A stretch of DNA of 64,000 nt from NCBI GenBank assembly GCA_021776195.1, contig JAJFGK010000020.1, positions 26,329 to 90,328 on the forward strand, given 5' to 3'. Origin of the DNA: Kiloniellaceae bacterium. GTDB taxonomy: Bacteria > Pseudomonadota > Alphaproteobacteria > Kiloniellales > Kiloniellaceae. How positions within the stretch are numbered: the first letter of the stretch is position 1; each line of letters opens with the position of its first letter. The notes beneath the pieces were generated by a model. That model had not been told where the DNA came from and ran no database searches. It worked only from the letters and a program-made list of their open reading frames with translations. A program made the translations under genes and the position numbers. Below, piece by piece: positions 33,543-42,968 of this stretch.

Positions 33543-34317
33543 GGCTGGTCGCTACTTCGCACCAGACCGGGGTATGGTCCGAGGCCTTGGGCTTGCCCCG
33601 CGGGCCGCGGTCGATGTCGCAGGCCTCAAGGCGGTCCGCTGCCTGTGGCGAAAGCAGCAAATGGTCGATCCGCACGCCGTTGTCCTTCTGCCAGGCGCCG
33701 CCCTGATAGTCCCAAAAGGAATAGCGGTGCGACTCGCGGTGCAGGGCGCGGTAGGCCTCGGTATAGCCGAGATGGAGCAACTGGCGAAACCGCTGCCGTG
33801 TCGCCGGCAGGCAGAGCGCGTCGTCGGCCCAGGCGGCGGGGTCGTGAACGTCGTCGTCGCCCGGCACGACGTTGTAGTCGCCGCCCAGCACCACCGGCTG
33901 TTCGTCGGCCAGCAGGCGCCGGGCGTGTTCGACCAGACGCTCCATCCAGGCCAGCTTGTAGGGGTACTTCTCGCTGTCCGTCGGGTTGCCGTTGGGCAGG
34001 TAGATCGTCGCCACCCGCAGCCCGAAGGTCGTGGCCTCCAGGTAGCGCGCCTGCTTGTCGGCCTCGTCGCCCGGCAGGCGGGTGACCAGGTCCTCCAGCG
34101 GCGCTTTCGAGAGCAGCGCGACCCCGTTGTAGCTCTTCTGGCCGACCACCGCGATGTTGTAGCCGAGTTCCTCGATCTCCAGGCGCGGGAAATTCTCCTC
34201 CAGGGACTTCACCTCCTGGAACAGCGCCACGTCCGGGGCGGCTTCCTTCAGCCAGTCCAGAACGTTGGGCAGGCGCGCCTTGATCGAATTCACGTTCCAG
34301 GTGGCGATCTTCACCAT
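33520..34317 (-). CDS. xthA: Exodeoxyribonuclease III / AP endonuclease
   Basis: 265 residues. Endonuclease/exonuclease/phosphatase fold: ATWNVNSIKARL, LFQEVKS (metal-binding Glu), NGVALLSK, IYLPNGNP, GGDYNVVPGDDDV and the C-terminal RIDHLLLS plus SDHTPVW (catalytic Asp-His). It repairs abasic sites and trims 3' ends in the cytoplasm. It is read ahead of the rhomboid gene, overlapping by 23 bases, and ends in SDR. Confidence 0.95.
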   Translation of the reverse strand: MVKIATWNVNSIKARLPNVLDWLKEAAPDVALFQEVKSLEENFPRLEIEELGYNIAVVGQKSYNGVALLSKAPLEDLVTRLPGDEADKQARYLEATTFGLRVATIYLPNGNPTDSEKYPYKLAWMERLVEHARRLLADEQPVVLGGDYNVVPGDDDVHDPAAWADDALCLPATRQRFRQLLHLGYTEAYRALHRESHRYSFWDYQGGAWQKDNGVRIDHLLLSPQAADRLEACDIDRGPRGKPKASDHTPVWCEVATSHALLSDR

Positions 34318-34414
34318 GTGGAGGTCCTGTCCTTGCTGGCCATTGCTCGTCGGCGCGCAAGTCTAGCGGCAGGAAGACCGCTTTCCAACCGAACAGGACG
34401 GCGCGAGAGACCGG

Positions 34415-34750
34415 TCAGATGGCGAAGGAGGCGCCGCAGCCGCAGGACGCGGTGGCGTTCGGATTGGTGATCTGGAAGGCGGAGCCGACCAGGCCTTCGG
34501 CGTAGTCGACCACCGAGCCGTCGAGCATTTCCAGGCTGGTCTCGTCGATCACCGTGACGACGCCGTCCTTTTCGAAGGTCAGGTCGTCGTCATGCAGTTC
34601 CTTGTCGAAGGAAAAACTGTAGGTGAAGCCGGAGCAACCGCCGCCGTTGACCGTGACGCGCAGCATCAGGGCCGGGTCGCCTTCCTGGTCTTTCATCTGG
34701 GCCAGGCGCTCGGCCGCCTTTTCGCTGAGACTGATTTGACCGTTACTCAT
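34415..34750 (-). CDS. erpA: Iron-sulfur cluster insertion protein ErpA
   Basis: 111 residues, A-type carrier. The three conserved cysteines are present: one in VNGGGCSGFTY and two in the C-terminal ASCGCGASF. It delivers Fe-S clusters to target apo-proteins. Divergent from the dGTPase gene, a neighbourhood common in alphaproteobacteria. GGAG lies upstream of the ATG at 34748-34750, although some 13 bases away. Confidence 0.94.
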   Translation of the reverse strand: MSNGQISLSEKAAERLAQMKDQEGDPALMLRVTVNGGGCSGFTYSFSFDKELHDDDLTFEKDGVVTVIDETSLEMLDGSVVDYAEGLVGSAFQITNPNATASCGCGASFAI

Positions 34751-34836
34751 GACGTGTCACTGCTCCTGGTTGCTTGTCTTTCAATGTAGGGCGTGCGGCG
34801 GGCTTGTCAATTGGCGACCATAGTCGGCCGCAAGTG

Positions 34837-34850
34837 TTAAGATTGCTTAA
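34837..34850. promoter_or_regulatory. Perfect palindrome TTAAG-ATTG-CTTAA between erpA and dgt
   Basis: A 14-base perfect palindrome in the 149-base divergent gap. It also reads TTAA-N6-TTAA, one base short of the CtrA consensus spacing TTAA-N7-TTAA, so it is either a CtrA-like box or another operator. It lies about 50 bases before the dgt start. Confidence 0.4.
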
Positions 34851-34899
34851 TGGGCAGTGATTGCGGCGACTCGGCAAAAACCCTATAGCCTGACGGTCT

Positions 34900-36069
34900 A
34901 TGATTGAAAGTTATCAACCCCATCGGCTGGCGCCCTTTGCCTGCGATCCGGCTGAAAGCCGAGGACGGGCCATCGAAGAGTCGGAAAGCGCCATGCGCAG
35001 CCGGTTCCAGCGCGACCGGGACCGGATCATTCACTGCGGGGCCTTTCGCCGATTGAAGCATAAGACCCAGGTCTTCGTTTACCACGAGGGCGATTACTAT
35101 CGCACCCGGCTGACCCATTCCATCGAGGTTTCGCAGATCGCCCGCTCGCTATGTCGAACCCTGGGCCTCAACGAGGATCTGACCGAGGCCCTGGCGCTGG
35201 CCCACGACCTTGGCCACACCTGTTTCGGGCACGCCGGGGAGGAGGCCCTGGACGAGGTCATGCAGCCCTACGGCGGTTTCGATCACAACGAGCAGACCTT
35301 TCGCGTTCTGACCCTGCTGGAGCGCCGCTATGCCGAGTTCGACGGCCTGAACCTGACCTGGGAGACCCTGGAAGGGATCGCCAAGCACAACGGGCCGGTG
35401 GCCAAGCCGCCCTCCACCATTGCCGCCTTCGATCGCGATTTCCACCTGGACCTGACCAGCCAGCCCTCGGCCGAGGCCCAGGTCGCGGCCCTGTCGGACG
35501 ATATTGCCTACACCAACCACGATATCGACGATGGGTTGCGCGCCGGGCTCTTCTCGGTCGAGGATCTGGCGCCCATTCCGCTGATCGGCCCGATCTTCGA
35601 AGAGGTCAACCTGCTTTACCCGGCACTGGAGCGGCCGCGCCTGATCCACGAGGCGGTGCGCCGGCTGATCAATGCCATGGTGACCGATCTGCTGGCCGAA
35701 AGCACGCGGCGGCTGGGGGCGGCGCTGCCTGACAGCGCCGACGCGTTGCGGCAATGCGGCCACCCCCTGATCGCCTTTTCCGACCGCCTTCTGGAAGAGC
35801 TCGAGGGCTTGCGTGGCTTTCTCTTTCAGCGCATGTATCGCCACGAAAAGGTCACCAGCGTGATGCAAGAGGCCAAGGGCGTGGTGCGGTCGCTCTTCAC
35901 CCACTACCTGGAGCAGCCGTCGGCGCTCCCGGAGGAATGGAAAGTCTCCGCCGGCGGCCTCGGAAGCGACGAACTGGGCCGGCACGTGGCAGACTATATC
36001 GCCGGCATGACGGACAGCTACGCGCTTCAGGCCTACGAGAAGATTTTTAAGAAGCGGGTTATCCACTAA
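34900..36069 (+). CDS. dgt: Deoxyguanosinetriphosphate triphosphohydrolase-like protein
   Basis: 389 residues, HD-superfamily. Metal ligands: His73 in [10 protein letters not shown], His102-Asp103 in [11 protein letters not shown] and a later aspartate in [25 protein letters not shown] at the N-terminus is typical of the group. It hydrolyses dNTPs to the nucleoside and triphosphate, helping set dNTP pools. Its stop overlaps the argS start by one base (TAATG), so the two are translationally coupled. Confidence 0.93.
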   Translation: MIESYQPHRLAPFACDPAESRGRAIEESESAMRSRFQRDRDRIIHCGAFRRLKHKTQVFVYHEGDYYRTRLTHSIEVSQIARSLCRTLGLNEDLTEALALAHDLGHTCFGHAGEEALDEVMQPYGGFDHNEQTFRVLTLLERRYAEFDGLNLTWETLEGIAKHNGPVAKPPSTIAAFDRDFHLDLTSQPSAEAQVAALSDDIAYTNHDIDDGLRAGLFSVEDLAPIPLIGPIFEEVNLLYPALERPRLIHEAVRRLINAMVTDLLAESTRRLGAALPDSADALRQCGHPLIAFSDRLLEELEGLRGFLFQRMYRHEKVTSVMQEAKGVVRSLFTHYLEQPSALPEEWKVSAGGLGSDELGRHVADYIAGMTDSYALQAYEKIFKKRVIH

Positions 36070-37823
36070 TGAATTTATTCAAGCGGTTGCGCGGCGTCGT
36101 TATCGAAGAACTCGAAGAAATGATGGGCGACGGCGCACTGCCCCTGGGTCTCGATCTGGCCCGGGTCAATGCCGAGCCGCCGCGCGAACGCGGCCACGGC
36201 GATGTGGCCTCCAACGCCGCCATGGTCCTGGCCAAGCCCGCCGGCGCCAAGCCGCGCGACATCGCCGAGGCCCTGGCCGGCCGCCTGGCGAAACGGGCGG
36301 AGATCGCCGGGGCCGAGGTGGCCGGCCCCGGGTTCATCAACCTGCGCCTCGATCCTTCGATCTGGATCGAGGAGCTGCGCGATATCCTGCGCGCCGGTTC
36401 GGACTACGGTGCCAGCGAGCTGGGCGCCGGGGTGCCGGTCAATGTCGAGTACGTCTCGACCAATCCGACCGGGCCGCTGACGGTGGGGCACGCCCGGGGC
36501 GCGGTGGTCGGCGACGCCCTGGCGGCCTTGCTGGCCAAAGTCGGCTATGCGGTGACCAAGGAGTACTACATCAACGATGCCGGTGCCCAGGTCGACACCC
36601 TGGCCCGCTCGACCTTTCTGCGCTACCGCGAGGCCCTGGGTGGGGATATCGGCGAGATTCCGGCGGGACACTACCCGGGCGAATACTTGAAAGACGTGGG
36701 CGCGGCCCTGGCCAAGCGCGACGGCGACAAGTGGCGCGACCAGCCCGAAGAAGCCTGGTTGCCGGAGATCAGGGCCTTCGCCATCGATGCCTTGATGGAT
36801 GTGATCCGTGGCGACCTCGCGGCCCTTGGCGTATTCCAGGATGTGTTCACCTCGGAGCGCGCCCTGGTCGAGGCCGGCGGCGTCGACGACGTGTTGCAAA
36901 CCCTCGAGGACAAGGGGCTGATTTACGTCGGCGTGCTCGACCCGCCCAAGGGCAAGAAGCCCGAGGATTGGGAACCGCGGCCCCAGACCCTGTTCCGGGC
37001 CTCCGACTTCGGCGACGATGTGGACCGGCCCCTGAAGAAGTCGGACGGCTCCTGGACCTACTTCGCCAACGACATGGCCAACCACCTGGACAAGTACCAC
37101 CGCGGCTTCGCCCGCATGATCGATGTCTGGGGCGCCGATCACAGCGGCTACGTGAAGCGCATGCAGTCGGCGGTCAAGGCCCTGACCGGCGGCGAGGGCG
37201 ACCTGAACGTGCGGATCTGCCAACTGGTGACGCTCTTGCGCGGCGGCGAGCCGGTCAAGATGTCGAAACGGGCCGGGACCTTCGTCACGCTGCGCGAGGT
37301 CCTCGACGAGGTCGGCAAGGACGTGGTGCGCTTCATCATGCTGACCCGCAAAAACGACGCGGGCCTGGAGTTCGATCTGGAGAAGGTGCAGGAACAGTCG
37401 CGCGACAACCCGGTCTTTTATGTTCAATACGCGCATGCGCGCTGTCGCTCGGTCCTGCGCCACGCGGCAGAGTCCCTGCCGGCTCTCGACCAGACGCCCG
37501 GTGTGTTGGCCGCCGGGCCCCTGGAGCGCCTGAGCGATCCCGACGAACTCGACCTGATCAAGCGCCTCGCCGAATGGCCGCGGCTGGTGGAATCGGCGGC
37601 GGAGGCCTATGAACCGCATCGTGTCGCGTTCTATCTCTACGATCTGGCCGCCGCCTTCCACGCCCTCTGGAACAAGGGGCGCGACAACGCGAGCCTGCGC
37701 TTCCTGCGCGAGGACGACAGCGATTTGACCCAGGCGCGATTAGCTCTGCTGCAGGCCGAGGCCTTCGTCATTGCCTCTGGCCTGGCTATCTTTGGCGTCG
37801 AGCCCGTCGAAGAAATGCGCTAG
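36069..37823 (+). CDS. argS: Arginyl-tRNA synthetase
   Basis: 584 residues. N-terminal Add-1 tRNA-binding domain; HIGH-equivalent in [20 protein letters not shown]-equivalent VKMSKRAG; C-terminal DALR anticodon-binding domain ([17 protein letters not shown] region). Charges tRNA-Arg. Coupled to dgt upstream by the TAATG overlap and followed 30 bases later by the SPOR protein, as in many Rhodospirillales. Confidence 0.96.
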   Translation: MNLFKRLRGVVIEELEEMMGDGALPLGLDLARVNAEPPRERGHGDVASNAAMVLAKPAGAKPRDIAEALAGRLAKRAEIAGAEVAGPGFINLRLDPSIWIEELRDILRAGSDYGASELGAGVPVNVEYVSTNPTGPLTVGHARGAVVGDALAALLAKVGYAVTKEYYINDAGAQVDTLARSTFLRYREALGGDIGEIPAGHYPGEYLKDVGAALAKRDGDKWRDQPEEAWLPEIRAFAIDALMDVIRGDLAALGVFQDVFTSERALVEAGGVDDVLQTLEDKGLIYVGVLDPPKGKKPEDWEPRPQTLFRASDFGDDVDRPLKKSDGSWTYFANDMANHLDKYHRGFARMIDVWGADHSGYVKRMQSAVKALTGGEGDLNVRICQLVTLLRGGEPVKMSKRAGTFVTLREVLDEVGKDVVRFIMLTRKNDAGLEFDLEKVQEQSRDNPVFYVQYAHARCRSVLRHAAESLPALDQTPGVLAAGPLERLSDPDELDLIKRLAEWPRLVESAAEAYEPHRVAFYLYDLAAAFHALWNKGRDNASLRFLREDDSDLTQARLALLQAEAFVIASGLAIFGVEPVEEMR

Positions 37824-37853
37824 ATTAAGGTTCGGTAGAAGGGGATTCGGAAC

Positions 37854-38879
37854 GTGGCAATTCTGCCCGAAACCAAACACGACAAAGGGACCCGGAACAG
37901 CGCCGATCAAGCGGTTCTCGACCGCAAGCGCGCGGGCCAAGGGCGCGGTCTCTTCGGCCGTATCGCGGCGGTGACGCTTTCCTTGTCGGTGCTGGTCCTC
38001 TTCGCCGGGCTCATCTGGTACGCCTACAACTGGGCCTATGGCGACCAGTCCCCCGACATTTTGCCCCTGATCACCGCCGAAGCCTCGCCGATCAAGGTCA
38101 AGCCCGAGGACGAGGGCGGCAAGGCAGTCCTGCATCAGGAGAGCCTGATCCTCAATCAGTCGATGGCCGCCCAGGAGGAGATTCCCAAGGTCGAGCACCT
38201 GTTGCCGGCACCTGAAGAACCCGCGGTGCTGGAGCCGATCGACGAAACTCCTTCGGCGCCGGCAGTCGAGGCGGCCACTGAAATGCCCAGCGTGTCCGAA
38301 GGTGAAGCGACGGAATCGGCAACCGCCGAGGCGGCGGCTCAAGCGCCGGCCGGCGAAGTGGATGTGGCGGAAGTTCCTGTCGTCACGCCGCCCGAGGCCG
38401 CGCCGGAGCCGGCGGCCGCCGAGGCCACGGAAGAGCCGGCCGAAGCTCCCGCCAAAAGCGATCCGATTGGCGACCTGATTGCCGAAAACACGGGCGAGAC
38501 CGCGGCGCCGGCGGCTGAGACCGAGACACCGGACGAAAATACAGAAACCCAGACGGGCCAAACCCAGACGGGCCAAACCCAGACGGCCCAAACCCAGACG
38601 GCCCAAACCCAAACCGCGCAGGTCCCAACTGACGGCGGTTACGTGATTCAGCTGCTGGCGGCGACCAGCAAGGCCGGCGCGCAGTCGGAATGGGATCGCC
38701 TGAAGGCCCGCCATGCCGCGCTGCTCGGAGACATGGCGCTGCAAATCCAAACGATCACCAAGAGCGGCACCACCTATCACCGGGTTCAAACCGGTCCCTT
38801 TCCGACCCGGGCCACGGCGGGCGACCTTTGCGGTCAGCTCAAGGCGGCGGGTCAGGACTGTATCGTGAAGAAGAAGTGA
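37854..38879 (+). CDS. SPOR-domain membrane protein
   Basis: 341 residues from a GTG start. One membrane helix at about residues 38-58 (IAAVTLSLSVLVLFAGLIWY), a long Glu/Ala/Pro-rich periplasmic linker, a Gln-Thr repeat, and a C-terminal SPOR domain (about 260-341: YVIQLLAATSKAGAQSEWDRL, TYHRVQTGPFPTRATAGDLC). SPOR domains bind denuded glycan at the septum, so a division role is likely. Followed 7 bases later by nagZ. Confidence 0.9.
   Translation: MAILPETKHDKGTRNSADQAVLDRKRAGQGRGLFGRIAAVTLSLSVLVLFAGLIWYAYNWAYGDQSPDILPLITAEASPIKVKPEDEGGKAVLHQESLILNQSMAAQEEIPKVEHLLPAPEEPAVLEPIDETPSAPAVEAATEMPSVSEGEATESATAEAAAQAPAGEVDVAEVPVVTPPEAAPEPAAAEATEEPAEAPAKSDPIGDLIAENTGETAAPAAETETPDENTETQTGQTQTGQTQTAQTQTAQTQTAQVPTDGGYVIQLLAATSKAGAQSEWDRLKARHAALLGDMALQIQTITKSGTTYHRVQTGPFPTRATAGDLCGQLKAAGQDCIVKKK
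38547..38622 (+). repeat. 15-bp tandem repeat encoding Gln-Thr pentapeptides
   Basis: Five 15-base units (CAAACCCAGACGGGC or its close variant with GCC) code for (G/A)QTQT pentapeptides in the SPOR-protein linker. Being a multiple of three, copy-number change would keep the frame. Confidence 0.75.
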
Positions 38880-38886
38880 GCTGACC

Positions 38887-39903
38887 GTGGCTCCAAGCGC
38901 GCTGATCCTGGGCTGCGCGGGCCCGGACCTGACGGCTTGGGAGAAGGCTTTCTTCGCCGATTGCGATCCCCTCGGTTTCATCCTCTTCGCCCGCAACTGC
39001 GAGACGCCGGAACAGGTCCGGGCCCTGACGAGTGCGCTGCGCGAGACCGTCGGGCGTGCCGACGCGCCGATCCTGATCGATCAGGAAGGCGGCCGGGTGG
39101 CGCGGCTGAAGCCGCCGCACTGGCGCGCCGCGCCGGCGCCGGCCCGCTTCGGCGCTTTGGCCGAGAAGGACCTGGAGGCGGCAAGGGAGTCGGTGAGGTT
39201 GAACACGGCGCTGCTCGCCGCGGAACTGGCCGATCTGGGCATCACCGTCGATTGCCTGCCGCTGTTGGACCTGCCCCTGCCCGAGGCCAGCGCGGTGATC
39301 GGCGACCGCGCCTTTTCCAGCGATATCGGGGTCAGCGTCGCGCTGGCGGAGGCGCAGTGCACGGCCTTCCTGGCCGCCGGCGTTCTGCCGGTGGTCAAGC
39401 ACATCCCCGGACACGGCCGGGCCTTGGTCGACAGTCACCTAGAATTGCCCCGGGTCTCGACTCCGCGGGACAGCCTGGAAGCCACCGACTTCGCTCCCTT
39501 CCGCGCGCTGGCCGAGGCGCCCTGGGCGATGACCGCCCATGTCATCTACGAAGCCATCGACCCGCTGCGCCCGGCCACGACGTCAAAAGTTGTGGTCGAT
39601 GAGGTGATCCGCGGCACCATCGGTTTCGACGGGCTCTTGCTGTCGGACGACCTCTCCATGGAGGCATTGAGCGGGTCGATCGGCGAGCGCGGCGCGGCGG
39701 CCCTGGCCGCCGGCTGCGACGTGGCGCTGCATTGCAATGGCGAGGCCGTGGAAATGACGGCAGCGGCCGCGGCCTGCGGCGAGCTGACGCCAGCCGCCCA
39801 GGCACGAATTGCCCGGGCCGAGGATCGGCGCGAGAAACGCCCGCCGGCGCTCGATCCCGAAGCCGCGGCGGCGAGGCTTGCCGAATTGCTGGCGCTGGTA
39901 TAG
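38887..39903 (+). CDS. nagZ: Beta-N-acetylhexosaminidase (NagZ)
   Basis: 338 residues from a GTG start, glycoside hydrolase family 3. IDQEGGRVARL, KHIPGHGRALVDSHLELP (the His loop) and LLLSDDLSMEAL with the catalytic aspartate nucleophile. Cleaves GlcNAc from anhydro-muropeptides in the cytoplasm during wall recycling. Lies between the SPOR protein and a site-2 protease in one tight run of genes. Confidence 0.94.
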   Translation: MAPSALILGCAGPDLTAWEKAFFADCDPLGFILFARNCETPEQVRALTSALRETVGRADAPILIDQEGGRVARLKPPHWRAAPAPARFGALAEKDLEAARESVRLNTALLAAELADLGITVDCLPLLDLPLPEASAVIGDRAFSSDIGVSVALAEAQCTAFLAAGVLPVVKHIPGHGRALVDSHLELPRVSTPRDSLEATDFAPFRALAEAPWAMTAHVIYEAIDPLRPATTSKVVVDEVIRGTIGFDGLLLSDDLSMEALSGSIGERGAAALAAGCDVALHCNGEAVEMTAAAAACGELTPAAQARIARAEDRREKRPPALDPEAAAARLAELLALV

Positions 39904-39964
39904 TCCCCAGCGGGGACCGGGTATCAAGAACAGGCAGGACGGACAGAGGGTCAAGCGGGACGCG

Positions 39965-40663
39965 ATGGATTGGGACCTGGGGAACTTTCTCTACGTGGCA
40001 TCGACTTGGGTGCTGCCGGCCCTTTTCGCCATCACGCTCCACGAAGCCGCCCACGGCTTCGTCGCCTGGTGGCTGGGCGACCCCACCGCCTATGAGCGCG
40101 GCCGGGTGACGCTCAACCCGCTGAAGCATATCGACCCCTTCGGCACCGTCATTCTACCGGCCCTGCTGATCATCTCGCCCTTGCCCTTCATCTTCGGCTA
40201 CGCCAAGCCGGTGCCGGTGGCCATGCACCGGCTGCCCCGACGCCACCGCGACATGGTGCTGGTGGCCGCCGCCGGGCCGGGCGCCAATCTGTTCCTCGCC
40301 CTGGTTTCGGGCCTGTTGCTTCATATCGTGCCATTGCTGCCGGCCGAAGCGGGGCTCTGGCTGGCCGAGAACCTGCTACACTCGGTGCTCCTGAACCTGC
40401 TGCTCGCGGTCTTCAACCTGCTGCCGCTGCCGCCGCTCGACGGCGGCCGGATCGCGGTCGGTCTGCTGCCCGACGCCCTGGCCTATCCGCTGGCCCGGGT
40501 CGAGCGTTACGGCATGCTGGTCCTGATCGGCGCGCTCTTCCTTCTGCCCTACCTCAGCCGGCAGTTGGGCAGCGAGGTCAATCCCTTCCACTGGTTGATC
40601 TGGCGCCCGGTCGAATGGATGATTCCCTTCTTCCTGCGACTCGGGGGCATGGAGCTTTCTTGA
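39965..40663 (+). CDS. Site-2 protease-family zinc metalloprotease (M50)
   Basis: 232 residues from the ATG at 39965-39967; 52 upstream codons overlap nagZ and are rejected. About five membrane segments. HExxH motif in ITLHEAAHGFVAWW and the third ligand region NLLPLPPLDGGRI. It cleaves within the membrane; physiological substrate unknown. Ends 4 bases before scpA, within the same co-directional series. Confidence 0.92.
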   Translation: MDWDLGNFLYVASTWVLPALFAITLHEAAHGFVAWWLGDPTAYERGRVTLNPLKHIDPFGTVILPALLIISPLPFIFGYAKPVPVAMHRLPRRHRDMVLVAAAGPGANLFLALVSGLLLHIVPLLPAEAGLWLAENLLHSVLLNLLLAVFNLLPLPPLDGGRIAVGLLPDALAYPLARVERYGMLVLIGALFLLPYLSRQLGSEVNPFHWLIWRPVEWMIPFFLRLGGMELS

Positions 40664-40667
40664 CGCC

Positions 40668-41480
40668 ATGAGCGAAACACCCGTGATTTCCGACAGCGAC
40701 GACTTCGAGGAAGACCGGCCGCAGGCGCCAGGCTCGGCCCTGTTCCGGGTCGATCTGGAGGGCTACGAAGGCCCGATCGACCTGCTGCTCGAGTTGGCCG
40801 GCAAGCACAAGGTCGACCTGCGCAACGTCTCCATTCTCCAACTGGCCGATCAGTACCTGCACTATATCCAGGAGGCCAAGTCGCTGCAGATCGAGATCGC
40901 GGCGGACTATCTGGTGATGGCGGCCTGGCTCGCCTATATGAAGTCGCGCCTGCTGCTGCCCCAGGCCGCGGATGAGGACGAGCCGACCGGCGCCGCCTTG
41001 GCCGCCGTGCTCCGCTTTCAGCTCCAGCGCCTGCAGGCCATGCAGGACGCGGCGGCGAAACTGCAGGACCGGCCGCGTCTCGGCGAGGCCTTCTTTGCCC
41101 GTGGTGCGCCCAGTGCGGTCGAGGTGGACCGCACGGTGGTCTACGAGGCGACGCTCTACGACCTCTTGAAGGCCTATGCCCGCAACAAGGTGCGGGCCGA
41201 CGTCACCGCCTTGCGGATCGTGCCACTGGACCTCTATTCCGTGGACGATGCGCTGCACCGCCTGCGCAACCTGATCGGCAAGACCCCCGGCTGGCGCTCC
41301 ATCGTGGCCTTTCTGCCCCAGGACCTGAAGGACGAGCTGCACCGCCGCTCGGCCCTGGCCTGCACCTTCGTCGCCAGCCTCGAGATGGTGCGCGACGGCA
41401 AGATCAAGATTCGCCAGGAAAGCCAGTTCGGCCCGATCTTTCTGCGCAGCGCCCGCGAAGAGGCCTCGAACAGCCCTTGA
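40668..41480 (+). CDS. scpA: Segregation and condensation protein A
   Basis: 270 residues, kleisin. The N-terminus has the signature FRVDLEGYEGPIDLLLEL and KVDLRNVSILQLADQYL; the C-terminus is a winged helix that binds the SMC head. Works with ScpB and SMC in chromosome condensation. Four bases downstream of the site-2 protease, 40 bases before scpB. Confidence 0.94.
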   Translation: MSETPVISDSDDFEEDRPQAPGSALFRVDLEGYEGPIDLLLELAGKHKVDLRNVSILQLADQYLHYIQEAKSLQIEIAADYLVMAAWLAYMKSRLLLPQAADEDEPTGAALAAVLRFQLQRLQAMQDAAAKLQDRPRLGEAFFARGAPSAVEVDRTVVYEATLYDLLKAYARNKVRADVTALRIVPLDLYSVDDALHRLRNLIGKTPGWRSIVAFLPQDLKDELHRRSALACTFVASLEMVRDGKIKIRQESQFGPIFLRSAREEASNSP

Positions 41481-41520
41481 TGGCCCAAACAGTGGATAAG
41501 AGCAAAAAAATGGATCGAGT

Positions 41521-42258
41521 ATGACCGACCGTTTCGACCTGATACGGCTGCTGGAGGCGCTGCTCTTTGCCTCGGCCGAACCCCTGACCCCGGCCCAGCT
41601 CGCCCGCCACCTGCCCGAGGGGACGGCGATCGAGGGCCTGATCGAGGAGCTGGCGGGCCTCTATGCCAACCGCGGGGTCAACCTGGTGCCGGTGGACAAA
41701 GCCTGGGCCTTTCGCACCGCGCCGGATCTGGCGCCGCGCATGCGCCTGGAGAAGAGCGCGACCCGCAAGCTGTCGCGGGTTGCCATGGAGACCCTGGCGA
41801 TTATCGCCTATCACCAGCCCATCACCCGCGCCGAGATCGAAGAGATCCGCGGCGTCAGCCTCTCCAAAGGCACCCTCGACGTGCTGCTGGAGGCCGGCTG
41901 GGTGCGCCCGCGCGGGCGCCGGCGCTCGCCGGGCCGCCCGGTGACCTGGGGCACCTCCCAGGACTTTCTCGACCATTTCGGCCTGGCCGCCGTGGAGGAC
42001 CTGCCCGGGGTCGCCGAGCTGAAGGCCGCCGGCCTGATCGACGCCCGCCCGGCCCTGACCGCCCTGGAAGCCCGCGGCCGCCTGCCGGCCGCCGGCGAGA
42101 TCGAACAGAAAGGCCGCCCCGACGACGGCGATGCGGACGGTGGCGAGGACGGGGGAGATGGCGATCCGCCGCTCCCTGCCGACTTCGGCGAAGACCTGCT
42201 GGACGAGGCGGCGGAGGAAGACCAGGGCGAGGCCGAGGAGGCCGCCGCCGGGCGTTAG
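41521..42258 (+). CDS. scpB: Segregation and condensation protein B
   Basis: 245 residues. Two winged helices with LIRLLEALLFASAEPLT, the KLSRVAMETLAIIAYHQPITRAEIEEIRG core and the RGRRRSPGRPVTWGTS loop. The C-terminus has an unusually long acidic tail (about 200-245, rich in Asp, Glu, Gly). Partner of ScpA in the SMC complex. The usual next gene would be tatA, but here a repeat-rich gap, a MITE-like element and an ABC ATPase intervene. Confidence 0.94.
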   Translation: MTDRFDLIRLLEALLFASAEPLTPAQLARHLPEGTAIEGLIEELAGLYANRGVNLVPVDKAWAFRTAPDLAPRMRLEKSATRKLSRVAMETLAIIAYHQPITRAEIEEIRGVSLSKGTLDVLLEAGWVRPRGRRRSPGRPVTWGTSQDFLDHFGLAAVEDLPGVAELKAAGLIDARPALTALEARGRLPAAGEIEQKGRPDDGDADGGEDGGDGDPPLPADFGEDLLDEAAEEDQGEAEEAAAGR

Positions 42259-42679
42259 GGTGCCGACCCGCCGGACCGCCAGGACGACACAGAGATCACC
42301 GAGAAGGCACGGAGAACACAGAGAAACCTCTGATCTTCTCGGTGCCCTCCAAGTCTTCTCCGTGTCCTCTGTGAGACCTTTGGGGTTTCTTCTCACACCG
42401 CCGTCTCGGAAAACGCGGCAACGTTTGCTTGGCCTGCCACGAATTCTTCCCTCTCCACCCGCGTGCGGGGGGAGAGGGTCAGGGGGAGGGGGGCGGTTGC
42501 CGCGGGGCACCGGGCCAGCGCCATTCGTTTCCCTTGGGGGGCAGGGCCCTCTCTCTCCCACGGGCTTGGCCCGCGGGTCCCTCCCTCTCCGGCGTCGCGG
42601 GCGAGGGGAAGGTGCCGCCCGGCGCCCCAACGTGCGCATTGCTTTCCGGCGCGTCTCTCCTTAGCTTGACCGGCTTGTT
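42259..42679. repeat. Intergenic repeat cluster (two palindrome families)
   Basis: No gene is seen here. At 42288-42373 there is a large imperfect inverted repeat of the CACAGAG...CTCTGTG type found scattered in many bacterial genomes. At 42449-42478 a GC-rich hairpin pairs CCCTCTCC with GGAGAGGG, and a related CCCTCTCC-containing region continues to about 42615. These look like REP-type elements and could act on mRNA ends of scpB. Confidence 0.6.
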
Positions 42680-42948
42680 CTAGTGGATAGAATCTAACAT
42701 ATGGTACCCCTACGACGGCTTGCCACGTTCACTCGGCAAGGCGCGCGGGGCGCCGTGATGCCGCGCATCACAAGCCTTGCGGAACGCCGCCGATGAACGC
42801 GGCAAGCCGCCCTTCGGGTCGCGTATCCTGGCTTCTCAGCGCGTAGAGTCCCCTTGACGATGCTCCGGCATCGCCCACGGGTCCTCTCCTTCTGAGAAAC
42901 CAGGATACGCGATCGTAGGGGTGCCATATGTTAGATTTTATCCACTAG
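42680..42948. mobile_element. MITE-like element with 36-bp terminal inverted repeats
   Basis: The ends 42680-42715 and 42913-42948 are inverted copies with only two mismatches over 36 bases, starting CTAGTGGATA. Inside are two nested inverted repeats: CGGCTTGCCACGTTCA near 42716-42731 pairs with TGAACGCGGCAAGCCG near 42793-42808, and TCGCGTATCCTGG...CTCAG near 42820-42840 pairs with its partner at about 42893-42912. The whole is 269 bases with no transposase, so it is non-autonomous. It could fold into a cruciform of two large hairpins. The ends share CTAG, possibly a target duplication. It lies 20 bases before an ABC ATPase start. Confidence 0.82.
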
Positions 42949-42968
42949 CCACCTGGAGCCTGGCGGCG

